Positions 16,137 through 24,170 of a DNA stretch of 38,468 nucleotides are shown in pieces. Both the position numbers and the translations under genes were made by a program. Each line of letters begins with the position of its first letter. The first letter of the stretch is position 1. The DNA is from JBDTSW01 sp039930945 (GTDB lineage Bacteria; Actinomycetota; Thermoleophilia; Solirubrobacterales; 70-9), in assembly GCA_039930945.1 (NCBI GenBank), contig JBDTSW010000007.1, positions 1-38,468 of the forward strand, written 5' to 3'. The notes below the pieces were generated by a model that worked only from the letters and a program-made list of their open reading frames with translations, did not search any database and was not told the DNA's origin.

Positions 16137-16155
16137 ACGGACAACTGTTGTCCGT
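16137..16155. promoter_or_regulatory. 19-bp perfect inverted repeat between helicase and DUF2294-like gene
   Basis: ACGGACAAC-T-GTTGTCCGT has 9-bp arms around one base. It lies in the 278-bp divergent gap. If TACGGT (16168-16163, minus strand) is the helicase -10, the repeat begins about at +1, a typical repressor site. TAGACT (16221-16226) on the plus strand may serve the divergent gene. The repeat does not match the actinobacterial LexA box. The binding protein is unknown. A smaller hairpin GCGCT-TAAG-AGCGC (16101-16114) follows in the helicase leader. Confidence 0.55.
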
Positions 16156-16312
16156 CTCGATGACCGTAGCAGGGAGCCGCCCCAGATCCGTGATCGTGAG
16201 GGGGATTGCACGGCTACGGCTAGACTTCTCACAGCTGCCCGCTGGGTTCAGTTCGTCCCCCCTCGGCCCTCGAGCATGCCCATTTCGAGGAGGACGAGAG
16301 AGTGAGGTCGGC

Positions 16313-16687
16313 ATGCCCGACCTGCAGGAGACCCCCCAACCGCCGGACCTCCGGGCCGAACTCGGCAGATCGCTGTCGACGGTCTGGAGCCGCTACGCCG
16401 GAGCCCGGCCGGAGAGTTCGAAGACCGAGGTCGAGGGCGACGTCGTCCGCTGGATCCTGGCCGACGGCGCCGGCGAGTTGAAGAAGGGCATGGACGCCGC
16501 CGCGGCACCGGTCGAGGGGGAAACCCCCGGTCAGACTCGGACCGTTGCCGGCTACAAGCGCGAGATGTCGGTCGCCGTCACCAGGGCGACCCACCGCCGG
16601 GTGGTCGCGCTGATCCGCAAGGACGACGAGAAGACCGGTGTCGCCTCGGAGACCTTCATCCTGGAGCGCATGCGCGCAAAGCAGTAG
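16313..16687 (+). CDS. DUF2294-like small protein
   Basis: The 124-residue protein starts at ATG 16313 with GAGG 5 nt upstream. Its core LGRSLSTVWSRYAGARPESSKTEVEGDVVRWIL resembles DUF2294 proteins, where a helix with a V-x-x-x-x-GxxP pattern precedes a strand. The C-terminal half KREMSVAVTRATHRRVVALIRKDDEKTGVASETFILE also fits: a helix carrying a variable catalytic-looking segment, then a strand and FxLE. The family has no proven biochemical role. It is soluble, lacks a signal peptide and converges on the sigma factor gene. The assignment is by eye. Confidence 0.7.
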   Translation: MPDLQETPQPPDLRAELGRSLSTVWSRYAGARPESSKTEVEGDVVRWILADGAGELKKGMDAAAAPVEGETPGQTRTVAGYKREMSVAVTRATHRRVVALIRKDDEKTGVASETFILERMRAKQ

Positions 16688-16701
16688 TCAGCTCCAGGGT
16701 G

Positions 16702-16715
16702 CGCCCCGGCTGGGG
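16702..16715. terminator. Short hairpin between convergent genes
   Basis: GCCCC-GGCT-GGGGC forms a 5-bp stem with a 4-nt loop in the 51-bp space between the stops of the DUF2294-like gene and the sigma factor gene. It is symmetric and could act for both strands. The stem is short and has no T-tract, so this is tentative. Confidence 0.3.
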
Positions 16716-16738
16716 CTCACCCCGGACGTTGTCGCTGG

Positions 16739-17680
16739 TCAGGCGACCTCGCGCCAGGCGTCCAGCGAGTCCCCGCCCGCCAGTCGCCGCAGCGCCTGCG
16801 CCTCGAGCTGGCGGGCGCGCTCCTGGGTGATACCCAGGGCCCCGCCCACCTCGCGCAGTGTGGCCTCTGCCTGGCCACCGGTGCCGAAGCGCATCTTCAG
16901 CACCTGCTTCTCGGGCTCCGGCAGCGTCGAGAGGGCGGCCTCCACCGCGTGCTCGCGCTCGCGGTCGAGGACCTCGTCCTCGAGTCGCGGCGCCTCCTCA
17001 TCGGCGCGCAGCTCGCCCAGCGTGGTCTCGCTGTCGCCGGTAACCGCGGCGTCGAGGCTGGTCGTCACCCGGGTGAGGTCACGCAGTGCGGTGACCTCCT
17101 CGAGCGAGAACTTCGAGTTGGCGGCCAGCTCCTCCTCGGTCGGCACGCGGTCGAGCTTGGCGGTCAGCTCCGACTCGGCGCGGTTCAGGTTTCGCACCTG
17201 CTGGGCAACGTGGGCGGGCACCCGAATCGGGCGGCCGGTGTTGTCCAGGCCGCGCTGAATCGACTGCCGGATCCACAGCGTCGCGTAGGTCGAGAACTTG
17301 TAGCCACGGCGCCAGTCGAACTTCTCGGCGGCGCGGATCAGCCCCGGCATCGCCTCCTGGACCAGGTCCTGGAGGGGGAGGCCGAAGCCCTGGTAGCGGC
17401 GCGCGATCGAGACCACGAGCCTCAGGTTCGAGTTGACCAGGCGCTCCTTCGACTCGAGGTCGCCACGCTCGACGCCCTTAGCGAGCTCGATCTCCTCGGC
17501 AGCACCCAGCAGCGGGTAGCGGCTGGCCTGGTTGAGGAACAGCTGGAAGCTCTCGGTCGTCTCGACGTCGGCGCTGTGGCCTTCGCCCCGGCGCTCGGCA
17601 TGCCCGGCGGGAACGCTCGTATGCTCACCACGGGCTCGGGTGCGGTTCCTGTTGTTCGCGGTTGTTCGGGCTCTGCTCAT
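16739..17680 (-). CDS. RNA polymerase sigma factor, sigma-70 family (RpoD-like, lacking region 1.1)
   Basis: This 313-residue factor has region 1.2 (ESFQLFLNQASRYPLLGAAEEIELAKGVERGD). Region 2 follows with ERLVNSNLRLVVSIARRYQG and the promoter-melting helix YKFSTYATLWIRQSIQRGL, then NTGRPIRVPAHV (region 3). Region 4 has LREVGGALGITQERARQLEAQALRRL for the -35 element. The length and missing region 1.1 suggest a group 2 factor or a compact principal one. The usual QEGNIGLMRAVEKFD reads QEAMPGLIRAAEKFD, and the normally Trp-Trp pair is Leu-Trp, in the region that contacts the core and melts the -10. ATG 17680 has AAAGGAAC upstream. A near-consensus promoter lies about 200 nt upstream, so the leader is long. 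Confidence 0.92.
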   Translation of the reverse strand: MSRARTTANNRNRTRARGEHTSVPAGHAERRGEGHSADVETTESFQLFLNQASRYPLLGAAEEIELAKGVERGDLESKERLVNSNLRLVVSIARRYQGFGLPLQDLVQEAMPGLIRAAEKFDWRRGYKFSTYATLWIRQSIQRGLDNTGRPIRVPAHVAQQVRNLNRAESELTAKLDRVPTEEELAANSKFSLEEVTALRDLTRVTTSLDAAVTGDSETTLGELRADEEAPRLEDEVLDREREHAVEAALSTLPEPEKQVLKMRFGTGGQAEATLREVGGALGITQERARQLEAQALRRLAGGDSLDAWREVA

Positions 17681-17876
17681 TCGTTCCTTTCCGGGGCTGT
17701 CTGGGCGCGCCGTCTGCCGCACGGGCCTCGCAAGGGGACCTCTGTCCGACAAACACTGGCCGCCTCGCAAATCAAGGACGAGACCACCCAGGCGTCCCGC
17801 CGCCTGCCTGCGCGAACTGCGCTCAGGCGACAAAAAGCCGACCCGGAACCTGCCTTTTCCGAGGCGCACTATCGAA

Positions 17877-17905
17877 AGTATAGCAAGGAACAACCGCGCG
17901 GTCAA
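17877..17905 (-). promoter_or_regulatory. Near-consensus sigma-70 promoter for the sigma factor gene
   Basis: On the minus strand TTGACC (17905-17900) and TATACT (17882-17877) are separated by exactly 17 bp; each is 5 of 6 to consensus. It is the best-formed promoter in the window. Transcription from about 17870 would give a leader of roughly 190 nt before ATG 17680. I see no open frame with convincing coding character in that leader. Confidence 0.75.
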
Positions 17906-17967
17906 CCGCTGATTTCGCGGCCGAAAAGGGGCACCGGCGGGACCAGGGAGCATACTTGCTGGCACTG

Positions 17968-19008
17968 ATGGTGTTTTCGAACAGCCCTGCCTGGCGATCC
18001 GCGCCGGCGCGCGGTCGGCGCCTGGGAGGCTGGATTCGCGCCCATCCGACCATCGTCAGCGTGGTCGGCAGCCTGATCGTCGCGGCGGCCCTGGTGATCG
18101 GGCTGTGGGACAAGCGCGACGACTTCGCCGCCGCCTTCTCCGACGCCTCGGCGCTGGTGCTCGCCGGCGCCGTGCTCTTGCAGGTGATCTGGCTGATCGC
18201 CCGCAGCGAGGCGTGGCACGTCTGCGTCGGCGCGGCCGGCGGCCGCGTCGGGAGACGCCCCCTCTACCGGGCGGCCAGCGTCGGCTATCTCGGCAATCTC
18301 TTCAACAGCAGCTTCGGGCTCGCGGTCAGGATCGCGACCCTGCGGCGCTCGTCCCCGGCCGACAGCCCGCGGGCCTCGGTGCTGGTCGCCGCCGAGCTGC
18401 CGATCGTCGTCATCGAGATCGGCCTCGCGGCCCTGCTCTCGTTCACCCTGATCGCGCCGCTTCAGATCCCGTGGTGGATCCCCCTCTCGTGCCTGGCCGT
18501 GGCCGTCGTGGTCGGCGGCGGGGTCACCCGCTTGCTTCGTGGCCGCCGCGAGGGCTTTTGGAAGGGGCTCGAGGTGATGCGCGGGCTGCAGAGTCGCAAC
18601 ACGATCATCGGCCTGGTGATGTTCGCGACCGGCGCCCAGGTGCTCCGCAACTGGCTGGTGCTCGAGGGGATCGGGGTCGACGTCTCGCTGCTCGACTCGG
18701 TGGCGCTGCTGATCGCCGCTGCTGCGGTGGGACTGCTGCCGGTCGGCCCCAGCCTCGGCGCCGCCACCGCGGTCTTGATCCTGGGCTCGAACGGGGTCGC
18801 GGTGGTCGCTGCCGCCGGGGCCCTGCTGACCGTCACCGGTGCGGTCGGCGCGCTCTGCTTCGCCTCCTGGGCGCTGGCCGACCGCCTCGCCCGCCGGGGC
18901 AGGCCGGATCTGGCTGCCGCGGCCTCAGCTGTCGTAGCCGAGCCCAAGCCGATCGAGCATCCGCAGCCACAGCCCGCGCCTGCCCTGGCGGCGGTCCGCG
19001 GCGGCTAG
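17968..19008 (+). CDS. Flippase-like membrane protein (lysylphosphatidylglycerol synthase TM-domain family)
   Basis: This 346-residue multi-span protein has about eight hydrophobic segments, starting TIVSVVGSLIVAAALVIGLW and LVLAGAVLLQVIWLIARSEAW. The core RAASVGYLGNLFNSSFGLAVRIATLRR matches the family's polar helix (x-x-G-x-x-N-x-x-x-P/S-x-G-x-x-x-R) seen in flippase-like UPF0104/LPG synthase membrane domains. No soluble transferase domain follows, so lipid movement or accessory roles are more likely than aminoacyl-lipid synthesis. ATG 17968 is preferred to TTG 17956; CATACT (17951-17956) lies 11 nt upstream. The proline-rich C-terminal tail (EHPQPQPAPALAAVRGG) overlaps the end of the convergent oxidoreductase gene by 84 bp. 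Confidence 0.8.
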   Translation: MVFSNSPAWRSAPARGRRLGGWIRAHPTIVSVVGSLIVAAALVIGLWDKRDDFAAAFSDASALVLAGAVLLQVIWLIARSEAWHVCVGAAGGRVGRRPLYRAASVGYLGNLFNSSFGLAVRIATLRRSSPADSPRASVLVAAELPIVVIEIGLAALLSFTLIAPLQIPWWIPLSCLAVAVVVGGGVTRLLRGRREGFWKGLEVMRGLQSRNTIIGLVMFATGAQVLRNWLVLEGIGVDVSLLDSVALLIAAAAVGLLPVGPSLGAATAVLILGSNGVAVVAAAGALLTVTGAVGALCFASWALADRLARRGRPDLAAAASAVVAEPKPIEHPQPQPAPALAAVRGG

Positions 19009-20382
19009 CCGGCTGCGGGTCAGCTCGATCGTCACCCAGCGGAGGGGCTCCGGCAGGAACGGAAATGGCCTGCTGCGGATCGCCTTCAGGCGGGTGGGCT
19101 CGGTCCGGCGGCCGTCGAGGAGGTCCAGGGCCACCCGCGCGCCGAAGCGGCTGGCACCCACGCCGAGCCCGGTGTGCCCGACCGTATAGGCGACCCGTCC
19201 CGAGTGGGCGAGCCCGCTGAAGGCGAAGAAGCGGGTGCAGGTGTCGACCGCCCCGCCCCAGCGATGGCTGAAGCGGACCCCCTCGAGCTGGGGGAAGGTG
19301 ATGAAGAAGTGCCGAGAGAGCCGGGCGAAGCTCCGATCTCGCTGCTCGAGCTCGGGCCGCAGGCCGTTGCCGAAATGGTAGATCGCGTCGTAGCCGCCCC
19401 AGAGGATCCGATTGTCGGGCGTCAGCCTGTAGTAGTGGAACTGATTCGCCGAATCCGACACGCCCTGGCGACGGTGCCAGCCGAGCGAGCTGCGTTGCGC
19501 TTCGCTGAGCGGCTCGGTGACCAACACGTAGTCGTAGACCGGGACGACCCTGCGCCGGATCTCCGGCAACAGCCCGCGGAAGGCGCTGGTCGCGAGCACC
19601 ACCGCGTCGGCGTCGAGCGTTGCCGAGGGCCCCACCAGCCGCACCGCCGAGGCGGTGCCTTGAAGGCGATCGACGGGCGAGCGCTCGTAGATCCGAACGC
19701 CCGCCTCCAGGGCGGCGCGCCGCAGGCCCCAGCAGAGCTTCGCCGGGTCGAGCGTCCCCGAGCCGCTGCGCTGCCACATGCCCGAGCAGTAGGTGGGCGA
19801 GCGCACCTCGTCTCGCATCCGCTCGCCGTCGAAGAGCTCGACATCGTGGCCCAGATGCTCCAGCTTGGACGCCTCCTCGGCCAGCCAGTCCGACTCGTGC
19901 GCGGCCAGCGCAACCGCGATGTCGCCCTCGAGCTCGAGGTCGCAGTCGATGCCGAGGCGGCGGATCGTCTCCACCGCGCCATCGAAGTTGGCGAGGCCGA
20001 GACGCTCAAGGGCCGGCATCTCGCCCGCAAAGCGGCTGAGGCCGTTGGAGAGCCCGTGGGTCAGCGAGGACGAGAAGAAGCCGCCGTTGCGACCGCTGGC
20101 GGCATGCGCGATCCGCTCGCCCTCGATCAGGACGACGTCGCGGGAGGGGTCGTCCTCCTTGGCCTGCAGCGCCGCCCAGAGGCCGCTGAGCCCGCCGCCC
20201 ACTACCGCCAGCTCGCACCCCTCGTGGCCGTCGAGGCCGGGGCTCGGAGGCGGTGCGTCCGGGCTGTCGAGCCAGAACGGGATCGGCTCCGCCTCGGCGT
20301 AGGCGGCCCGGTCGCGCTGGCTGGGCGGGCCCGAGCCCCAGGGCGACGAGGCGGCCTGCTCGGCGTTGCTGACGGCGCGCAC
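18925..20382 (-). CDS. FAD-dependent amine/amino-acid oxidase family oxidoreductase (DAO fold)
   Basis: This 485-residue flavoprotein has CELAVVGGGLSGLWAALQ (GxGxxG at 62-67), Glu87 at the end of the second strand for the FAD ribose, and the characteristic IAHAASGRNGGFF loop. Those features match the DAO group that includes gamma-glutamylputrescine oxidase (PuuB-like). The C-terminal RVAYTVGHTGLGVGASRFGARVALDLL closes the FAD site. Substrate is unassigned; PuuB-like enzymes oxidise secondary amines with O2. The start is GTG 20382, 15 nt after the stop of the small upstream gene, without a good ribosome binding site. Its last 84 bp overlap the convergent flippase-like gene. Confidence 0.88.
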   Translation of the reverse strand: MRAVSNAEQAASSPWGSGPPSQRDRAAYAEAEPIPFWLDSPDAPPPSPGLDGHEGCELAVVGGGLSGLWAALQAKEDDPSRDVVLIEGERIAHAASGRNGGFFSSSLTHGLSNGLSRFAGEMPALERLGLANFDGAVETIRRLGIDCDLELEGDIAVALAAHESDWLAEEASKLEHLGHDVELFDGERMRDEVRSPTYCSGMWQRSGSGTLDPAKLCWGLRRAALEAGVRIYERSPVDRLQGTASAVRLVGPSATLDADAVVLATSAFRGLLPEIRRRVVPVYDYVLVTEPLSEAQRSSLGWHRRQGVSDSANQFHYYRLTPDNRILWGGYDAIYHFGNGLRPELEQRDRSFARLSRHFFITFPQLEGVRFSHRWGGAVDTCTRFFAFSGLAHSGRVAYTVGHTGLGVGASRFGARVALDLLDGRRTEPTRLKAIRSRPFPFLPEPLRWVTIELTRSRLAAADRRQGRRGLWLRMLDRLGLGYDS

Positions 20383-20397
20383 GTAAGCGGGCGGCCG

Positions 20398-20616
20398 CTA
20401 GTCGGCGACGCGCAGGTGCGCCTGCCACTCGGGGTCGATGCCCCCGAGCGCGTCGAAGACGACGCCCTGCAGCTCGGCCTCGTCGAGGGTCTCGGAGTCG
20501 AACGTGGCGCACTCCAGCCCGGGGTCGAAGCCGACCGGGATGTCGGTCACCTTGCCGGCCTGCATCGCCAGCTCCTCGCCGCTTGGGCCGGTCGCCTCCA
20601 AGATCAGCATCCCCAT
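20398..20616 (-). CDS. Small hypothetical protein, likely leaderless
   Basis: The 72-residue acidic protein starts MGMLILEATGPSGEELAMQA and contains GFDPGLECATFDSETLDEAE. I do not recognise the family. The ATG at 20616 lies 7 nt after TAGGGT (20629-20624), so the mRNA is probably leaderless; GTG 20625 would begin inside the -10 box and is less likely. The -10 box contains the TAG stop of the glucokinase gene. It is followed by the FAD oxidoreductase with a 15-nt gap and may be co-transcribed with it. Confidence 0.6.
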   Translation of the reverse strand: MGMLILEATGPSGEELAMQAGKVTDIPVGFDPGLECATFDSETLDEAELQGVVFDALGGIDPEWQAHLRVAD

Positions 20617-20623
20617 CCGCGGC

Positions 20624-20629
20624 ACCCTA
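20624..20629 (-). promoter_or_regulatory. -10 box (TAGGGT) embedded in the glucokinase stop codon
   Basis: TAGGGT on the minus strand lies 7 nt before ATG 20616. Its first three bases are the TAG stop of the upstream ROK gene, so the end of one operon overlaps the start of the next transcript. Confidence 0.45.
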
Positions 20630-21592
20630 TCTCGCTCGCTCGCCGACGAGCAGCGCCGCGCCGATCGCGCCGCCGAGGTCTCCCAGGGCGGCGACCCGGA
20701 CCTGCGGCGGGCGGTCGTCAGCGAACAGGTGCGGACTCATCGCGGTGGCGATGCGCTCCGCATAGGGCTGGCCGAAGCGCACCCCCATGCCGCCGCCGAT
20801 GACGATGGCCTCGATGTCGAGCAGGTTGACGACCGAGGCGATGCCGGCTCCGAGCGCCTCGACGGCGCGGTCGATCAGGTGGGTCGCGAGGGGGTCATCC
20901 CGCTCCAGTGCACGCGACCAGATGCCGCTGGTCAGCCGGGTGCGGTCGTGGTGGTGCATCAGCTTGAACAGATCCGTCTTGCGGCCCTTGTCGTGCTCGC
21001 GGCGGGCATGGGCCTCCATCGCTCCCCGGCCCGCGTAGGCCTCGAGGCAGCCGCGGCGCCCGCAGGTGCAGTGCGCACCGTCGAGCTTGACCACCATGTG
21101 ACCGATCTCCCCGGCGGCGCCGCGCCCGAGCCAGGGCTCACCGTCGAGGATGACGCCGCCGCCGACGCCGGTGCCCCAGAAGACGCCGACCAGCGAGCGG
21201 TAGTCGCGCCCGGCGCCGAGCTCGAACTCGGCCTGCGTCGCCACCTGGACGTCGTTGCCGAGGCTGACCGGCGCCCCAAGCGCCTCGCCGAGCGCGTCGG
21301 CAAGAGCGAACGTCCCGGACCATTCCGAGAGGTTGCCGGCGCCGCTCACGGTTCCGGCGCCGCTGTCGACCTTCCCCGGCGAGCCGACGCCGACGCCGTC
21401 GAGCTCGCCCGCGCTGACGCCCGCCGCCTCGGCGGCCTCGCGCAGCGTCTCGGCCATTTGCTCGGCGATTCGCTGCGGGCCGCCCTCCTGCGGGGTCGGG
21501 CCTCGCGCCTGGCCCAACACCGAGCTCCGGCGGTCGACGACCGCCGCCTGGATCTTGGTCCCGCCGAGGTCGATTCCGCCCCTGGCGCTCAC
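20627..21592 (-). CDS. ROK-family glucokinase
   Basis: This 321-residue sugar kinase has GIDLGGTK (phosphate loop, 6-13), the catalytic Asp114 in LGNDVQ, and FWGTGVGGGVILDG. It also has the ROK zinc site: His165 in GEIGHMVV with Cys175, Cys177 and Cys182 in HCTCGRRGCLEAYAG. It should phosphorylate glucose to glucose 6-phosphate with ATP or polyphosphate. GTG 21592 overlaps the trehalase stop as GTGA, and GAGGAGAG in the end of that gene serves as ribosome binding site. The position after trehalase and in the same run as pgi fits a glucokinase better than an N-acyl-mannosamine kinase or repressor; no DNA-binding domain is present. Confidence 0.92.
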   Translation of the reverse strand: MSARGGIDLGGTKIQAAVVDRRSSVLGQARGPTPQEGGPQRIAEQMAETLREAAEAAGVSAGELDGVGVGSPGKVDSGAGTVSGAGNLSEWSGTFALADALGEALGAPVSLGNDVQVATQAEFELGAGRDYRSLVGVFWGTGVGGGVILDGEPWLGRGAAGEIGHMVVKLDGAHCTCGRRGCLEAYAGRGAMEAHARREHDKGRKTDLFKLMHHHDRTRLTSGIWSRALERDDPLATHLIDRAVEALGAGIASVVNLLDIEAIVIGGGMGVRFGQPYAERIATAMSPHLFADDRPPQVRVAALGDLGGAIGAALLVGERAR

Positions 21593-23466
21593 CTCTCCTC
21601 TGCCTCCTGCTCCGCGGCGATCACCTTGACCACCGCGTCGATCAGCGACAGGTGCGTGAACGCCTGCGGGAAGTTGCCCAGGTGCCGGCCGCTGGCGGCG
21701 TCGATCTCCTCAGCGTAAAGGCCGAGCGGGCTGGCAAAGGCGAGCAGCTTCTCGCACAGCGCGCGCCCCCTCTCGACCTCGCCGATCTGGACCAGCGCCG
21801 AGACCAGCCAGAACGAGCAGATCGCGAACGTCCCCTCCTCGCCGCTGAGCCCGTCGTCGGTCTCGTCGACGCGATAGCGAAGCACCAGCCCATGCTCGGT
21901 CAGCCGGTCGGCGATCGCGAGCACGGTGCGACGGGCCCGCTCGTCGGTGGGCGGCAGGAACCCCATGATCACGATCAACAGCAGCGACGCGTCGAGCACC
22001 TCCGTGTCGTAGTGCTGGACGAAGGTGCCGGCGGGACCGATTCCCCGCTCGCAGACCTCGGCGTGGATCTCGTCCGCCACCTGCTGCCAGGCCCCGGCAC
22101 GATCCGTGTCGCCGCGCTGCGTGGCGAGCCGGATCCCACGGTCCAGGGCGATCCAGCACATCACCTTCGAGGCGGTGAAGTGCCTGGGCTCGCCGCGGAC
22201 CTCCCAGATCCCCCGGTCCGGCTCCTGCCAGTGGCTCGCCGCCTCGTCGACGAGCCCGGCGATCAGTTCCCAGGCGGCCGGCGGAAGCTGCTCGGAGAGG
22301 CCGCGGTGAGAGTGGATCGAGATCGAGTCCAGCAACATGCCCCAGACGTCGTGCTGGCGCTGCTGGTAGGCGCCGTTGCCGATCCGCACCGGGCGGGCGC
22401 CGCCGTAGCCGGTGAGGTGGTCGAGCGTGCTCTCGGCGAGGTCCCGCTCGCCGCCGACTCCGTACATCACCTGGAGCGGGTTCTCGGCCACGGTCTCGAA
22501 GAGGAAGGCGAAGTACTCATAGGCCTCCCAGTCGTAGCCCAGGGTGAACAGCCCCCGCAGCATGAATGCCGAGTCCCTGATCCAGGTGTAGCGGTAGTCC
22601 CAGTTGCGTTCGCCGCCCGGCGTCTCGGGCAGGGAGGTGGTCGCCGCCGCGAGGATCGCTCCGGTCGGCGCGTAGCTGAGACCCTTCAGGGTGAGCACGC
22701 TCTGCTCGAGCTTGCCCTTCCACGGGTGGTCGGGGAACGAGCCCCCCTTCAGCCACTGGCGCCAGTGGCGTGAGGTGCCGCCGAGGCGGTCGAAGGCCTC
22801 GTCGAGGGTTGTGGGGGCCTCGATCTGACCCCAGCTCAGCGCGGCGAAGACACTGCTGCCCTCCTCCACGTGGGTGCGGCAGTAGGCGCGCGCGGCGGCC
22901 AGCTCGAGGCGGGTGTTCGTGTTCAGCCGCAGCTCGAGATCGGCGTCCTCGGAGCGAACCCGCGCCTGCTCGTAGCCCTCGCCCAAGTAGCTCCACCCTC
23001 CGGGCTTGCGGCCGTAGTCGAACAGCGGCAGGCAGTTGAGGACGACCTCGACCTCGCCGTCGACGCCGGTGGCGATCCGGATCAACGTCGCCGAGGCCGC
23101 GAAGTCGCCCGGGGCGCGACGGTAGCGCTCGGAGCGCGTCCCGTCCCTCCACGGCTCCATCACCAGGAAGTCGTAGACCACGAGCCAGCCCGAGCCCGCC
23201 TGCCAGGTCGTCTCGAGGACGAGGGTGCCGGGCAGGTAACGGCGCTGGTTGGGGACGCCGACGCGCTCGGGGGCGAGCCGGAAGCCGCCGGCCGAGCGAT
23301 CGAGCATCGAACCGAAGACGCTGGGGGAGTCGGGGCGCGGCAGGCAGAGCCACTCGACCGCGCCGCCCGGCGCGACCAGGGCCGAATTCTCGCAGTCCGA
23401 GAGGAACGCGTAGTCGGCGATCGGCGGGAACGCGGCCTGGCGTGCGGGGGCGGCGGTCGGGCTCAC
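21589..23466 (-). CDS. Glycoside hydrolase family 15 enzyme, probable alpha,alpha-trehalase
   Basis: This 625-residue two-domain GH15 protein has an N-terminal beta-sandwich (about 15-260) beginning IADYAFLSDCENSALVAPGG, then an (alpha/alpha)6 barrel. Barrel motifs are GGERNWDYRYTWIRDSAF (285-301), the general acid Glu422 in RGIWEVRGEPRHFTASKVM, and the general base region LYAEEID (Glu586/587) followed by GRHLGNFPQAFTHLSLI. This form is widespread in actinobacteria, where characterised members hydrolyse trehalose; glucoamylase or glucodextranase activity remains possible. No signal peptide is present, so the substrate is intracellular. GTG 23466 overlaps the HAD stop and its own stop overlaps the glucokinase GTG, linking glucose release to phosphorylation. 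Confidence 0.92.
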   Translation of the reverse strand: MSPTAAPARQAAFPPIADYAFLSDCENSALVAPGGAVEWLCLPRPDSPSVFGSMLDRSAGGFRLAPERVGVPNQRRYLPGTLVLETTWQAGSGWLVVYDFLVMEPWRDGTRSERYRRAPGDFAASATLIRIATGVDGEVEVVLNCLPLFDYGRKPGGWSYLGEGYEQARVRSEDADLELRLNTNTRLELAAARAYCRTHVEEGSSVFAALSWGQIEAPTTLDEAFDRLGGTSRHWRQWLKGGSFPDHPWKGKLEQSVLTLKGLSYAPTGAILAAATTSLPETPGGERNWDYRYTWIRDSAFMLRGLFTLGYDWEAYEYFAFLFETVAENPLQVMYGVGGERDLAESTLDHLTGYGGARPVRIGNGAYQQRQHDVWGMLLDSISIHSHRGLSEQLPPAAWELIAGLVDEAASHWQEPDRGIWEVRGEPRHFTASKVMCWIALDRGIRLATQRGDTDRAGAWQQVADEIHAEVCERGIGPAGTFVQHYDTEVLDASLLLIVIMGFLPPTDERARRTVLAIADRLTEHGLVLRYRVDETDDGLSGEEGTFAICSFWLVSALVQIGEVERGRALCEKLLAFASPLGLYAEEIDAASGRHLGNFPQAFTHLSLIDAVVKVIAAEQEAEER

Positions 23467-24170
23467 GCGTCCCCGCTCTGCGCGCCCAACGGCAGTCCCT
23501 GCTCGAGCGAGGCGACCGCGTAGTCGGCGCCGGCCTGGCGCAGGTCGTCGAGTCCGTAGGAGCCGGTGGCGACGCCGACGACCCTGATCCCGGCGCCGTG
23601 GCCGGCCTCGACGTCGCGCGGCGTGTCGCCGACGGCAATGCAGGCGCCGCGGTCGATCGGCGAGCAGGCCAGGCGGTCGGCTCGCTCCAAGGCCACGCGG
23701 GCGACGTCGACCCGGGCGTCAGCGTCCGACCCGTAGCCGCCGAAGCCGAAGAAGTGGTTGAGGCCGGCGCGGGCGAGCTTGATCTGCGCCGCTTCCTCGA
23801 CATTGCCGGTGATCAGGCCGACCATCAGCCCATCATCGCTGAGCCTGCGCAGCAGCGCCTCGGCGCCGTTCATGACCCGGAAGCCGGGGGAGGTCGAAAC
23901 CTCCTCGGGCAGGTAGCGCAGGCGAAGCGCCATCAGGCTCGCCAACTCGCCCGGAGCCGGCTCGCGGCCCAGCGCGCCGCGGAAGCTGGTCAGCCCCACC
24001 TGCGGGTCGGTCACGCCCTTGCCGGTGTAGTCGGAGACCTCGACCGCGACGCCGTGGAGCTCGAGGAAGGCCCGCCGCCACGCCCTGTCGCTGGCCCCAC
24101 CGGTGGACAGCAGCGTGCCGTCGATGTCGAAGAGGATGACCGTAAACCGAGAGGCGGCCGCCGCGGTCAC
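23463..24170 (-). CDS. HAD-superfamily hydrolase (phosphatase)
   Basis: This 235-residue HAD phosphatase has motif I ILFDIDGTLL (Asp15, Asp17), the C1-type helical cap between, motif II LITGN, and motif IV VGDTPRDVEAG. It resembles phosphoglycolate phosphatase/beta-phosphoglucomutase relatives. The substrate is not readable; its place between pgi and trehalase suggests a sugar phosphate. The start is GTG 24170, overlapping the pgi stop as GTGA; in-frame upstream sequence is pgi antisense-frame and not homologous. Its TGA overlaps the trehalase GTG in the same way. Confidence 0.9.
   Translation of the reverse strand: MTAAAASRFTVILFDIDGTLLSTGGASDRAWRRAFLELHGVAVEVSDYTGKGVTDPQVGLTSFRGALGREPAPGELASLMALRLRYLPEEVSTSPGFRVMNGAEALLRRLSDDGLMVGLITGNVEEAAQIKLARAGLNHFFGFGGYGSDADARVDVARVALERADRLACSPIDRGACIAVGDTPRDVEAGHGAGIRVVGVATGSYGLDDLRQAGADYAVASLEQGLPLGAQSGDA

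Noticed and set aside
16137..16155. SOS (LexA) box
   Set aside because: The arms read ACGGACAAC/GTTGTCCGT around one base, unlike the actinobacterial LexA box TCGAAC-N4-GTTCGA.
17680..17870. Leader peptide in the long 5' region of the sigma factor gene
   Set aside because: Open frames exist, but their composition is not protein-like and none has a ribosome binding site; I see no attenuator pattern.
17956..17967. TTG 17956 as start of the flippase-like gene
   Set aside because: It lies inside the CATACT -10-like box; ATG 17968 is in frame 12 nt later and fits the promoter spacing.
20617..20625. GTG 20625 as start of the 72-residue protein
   Set aside because: It overlaps the TAGGGT box. ATG 20616 lies 7 nt after the box, consistent with the other leaderless genes.
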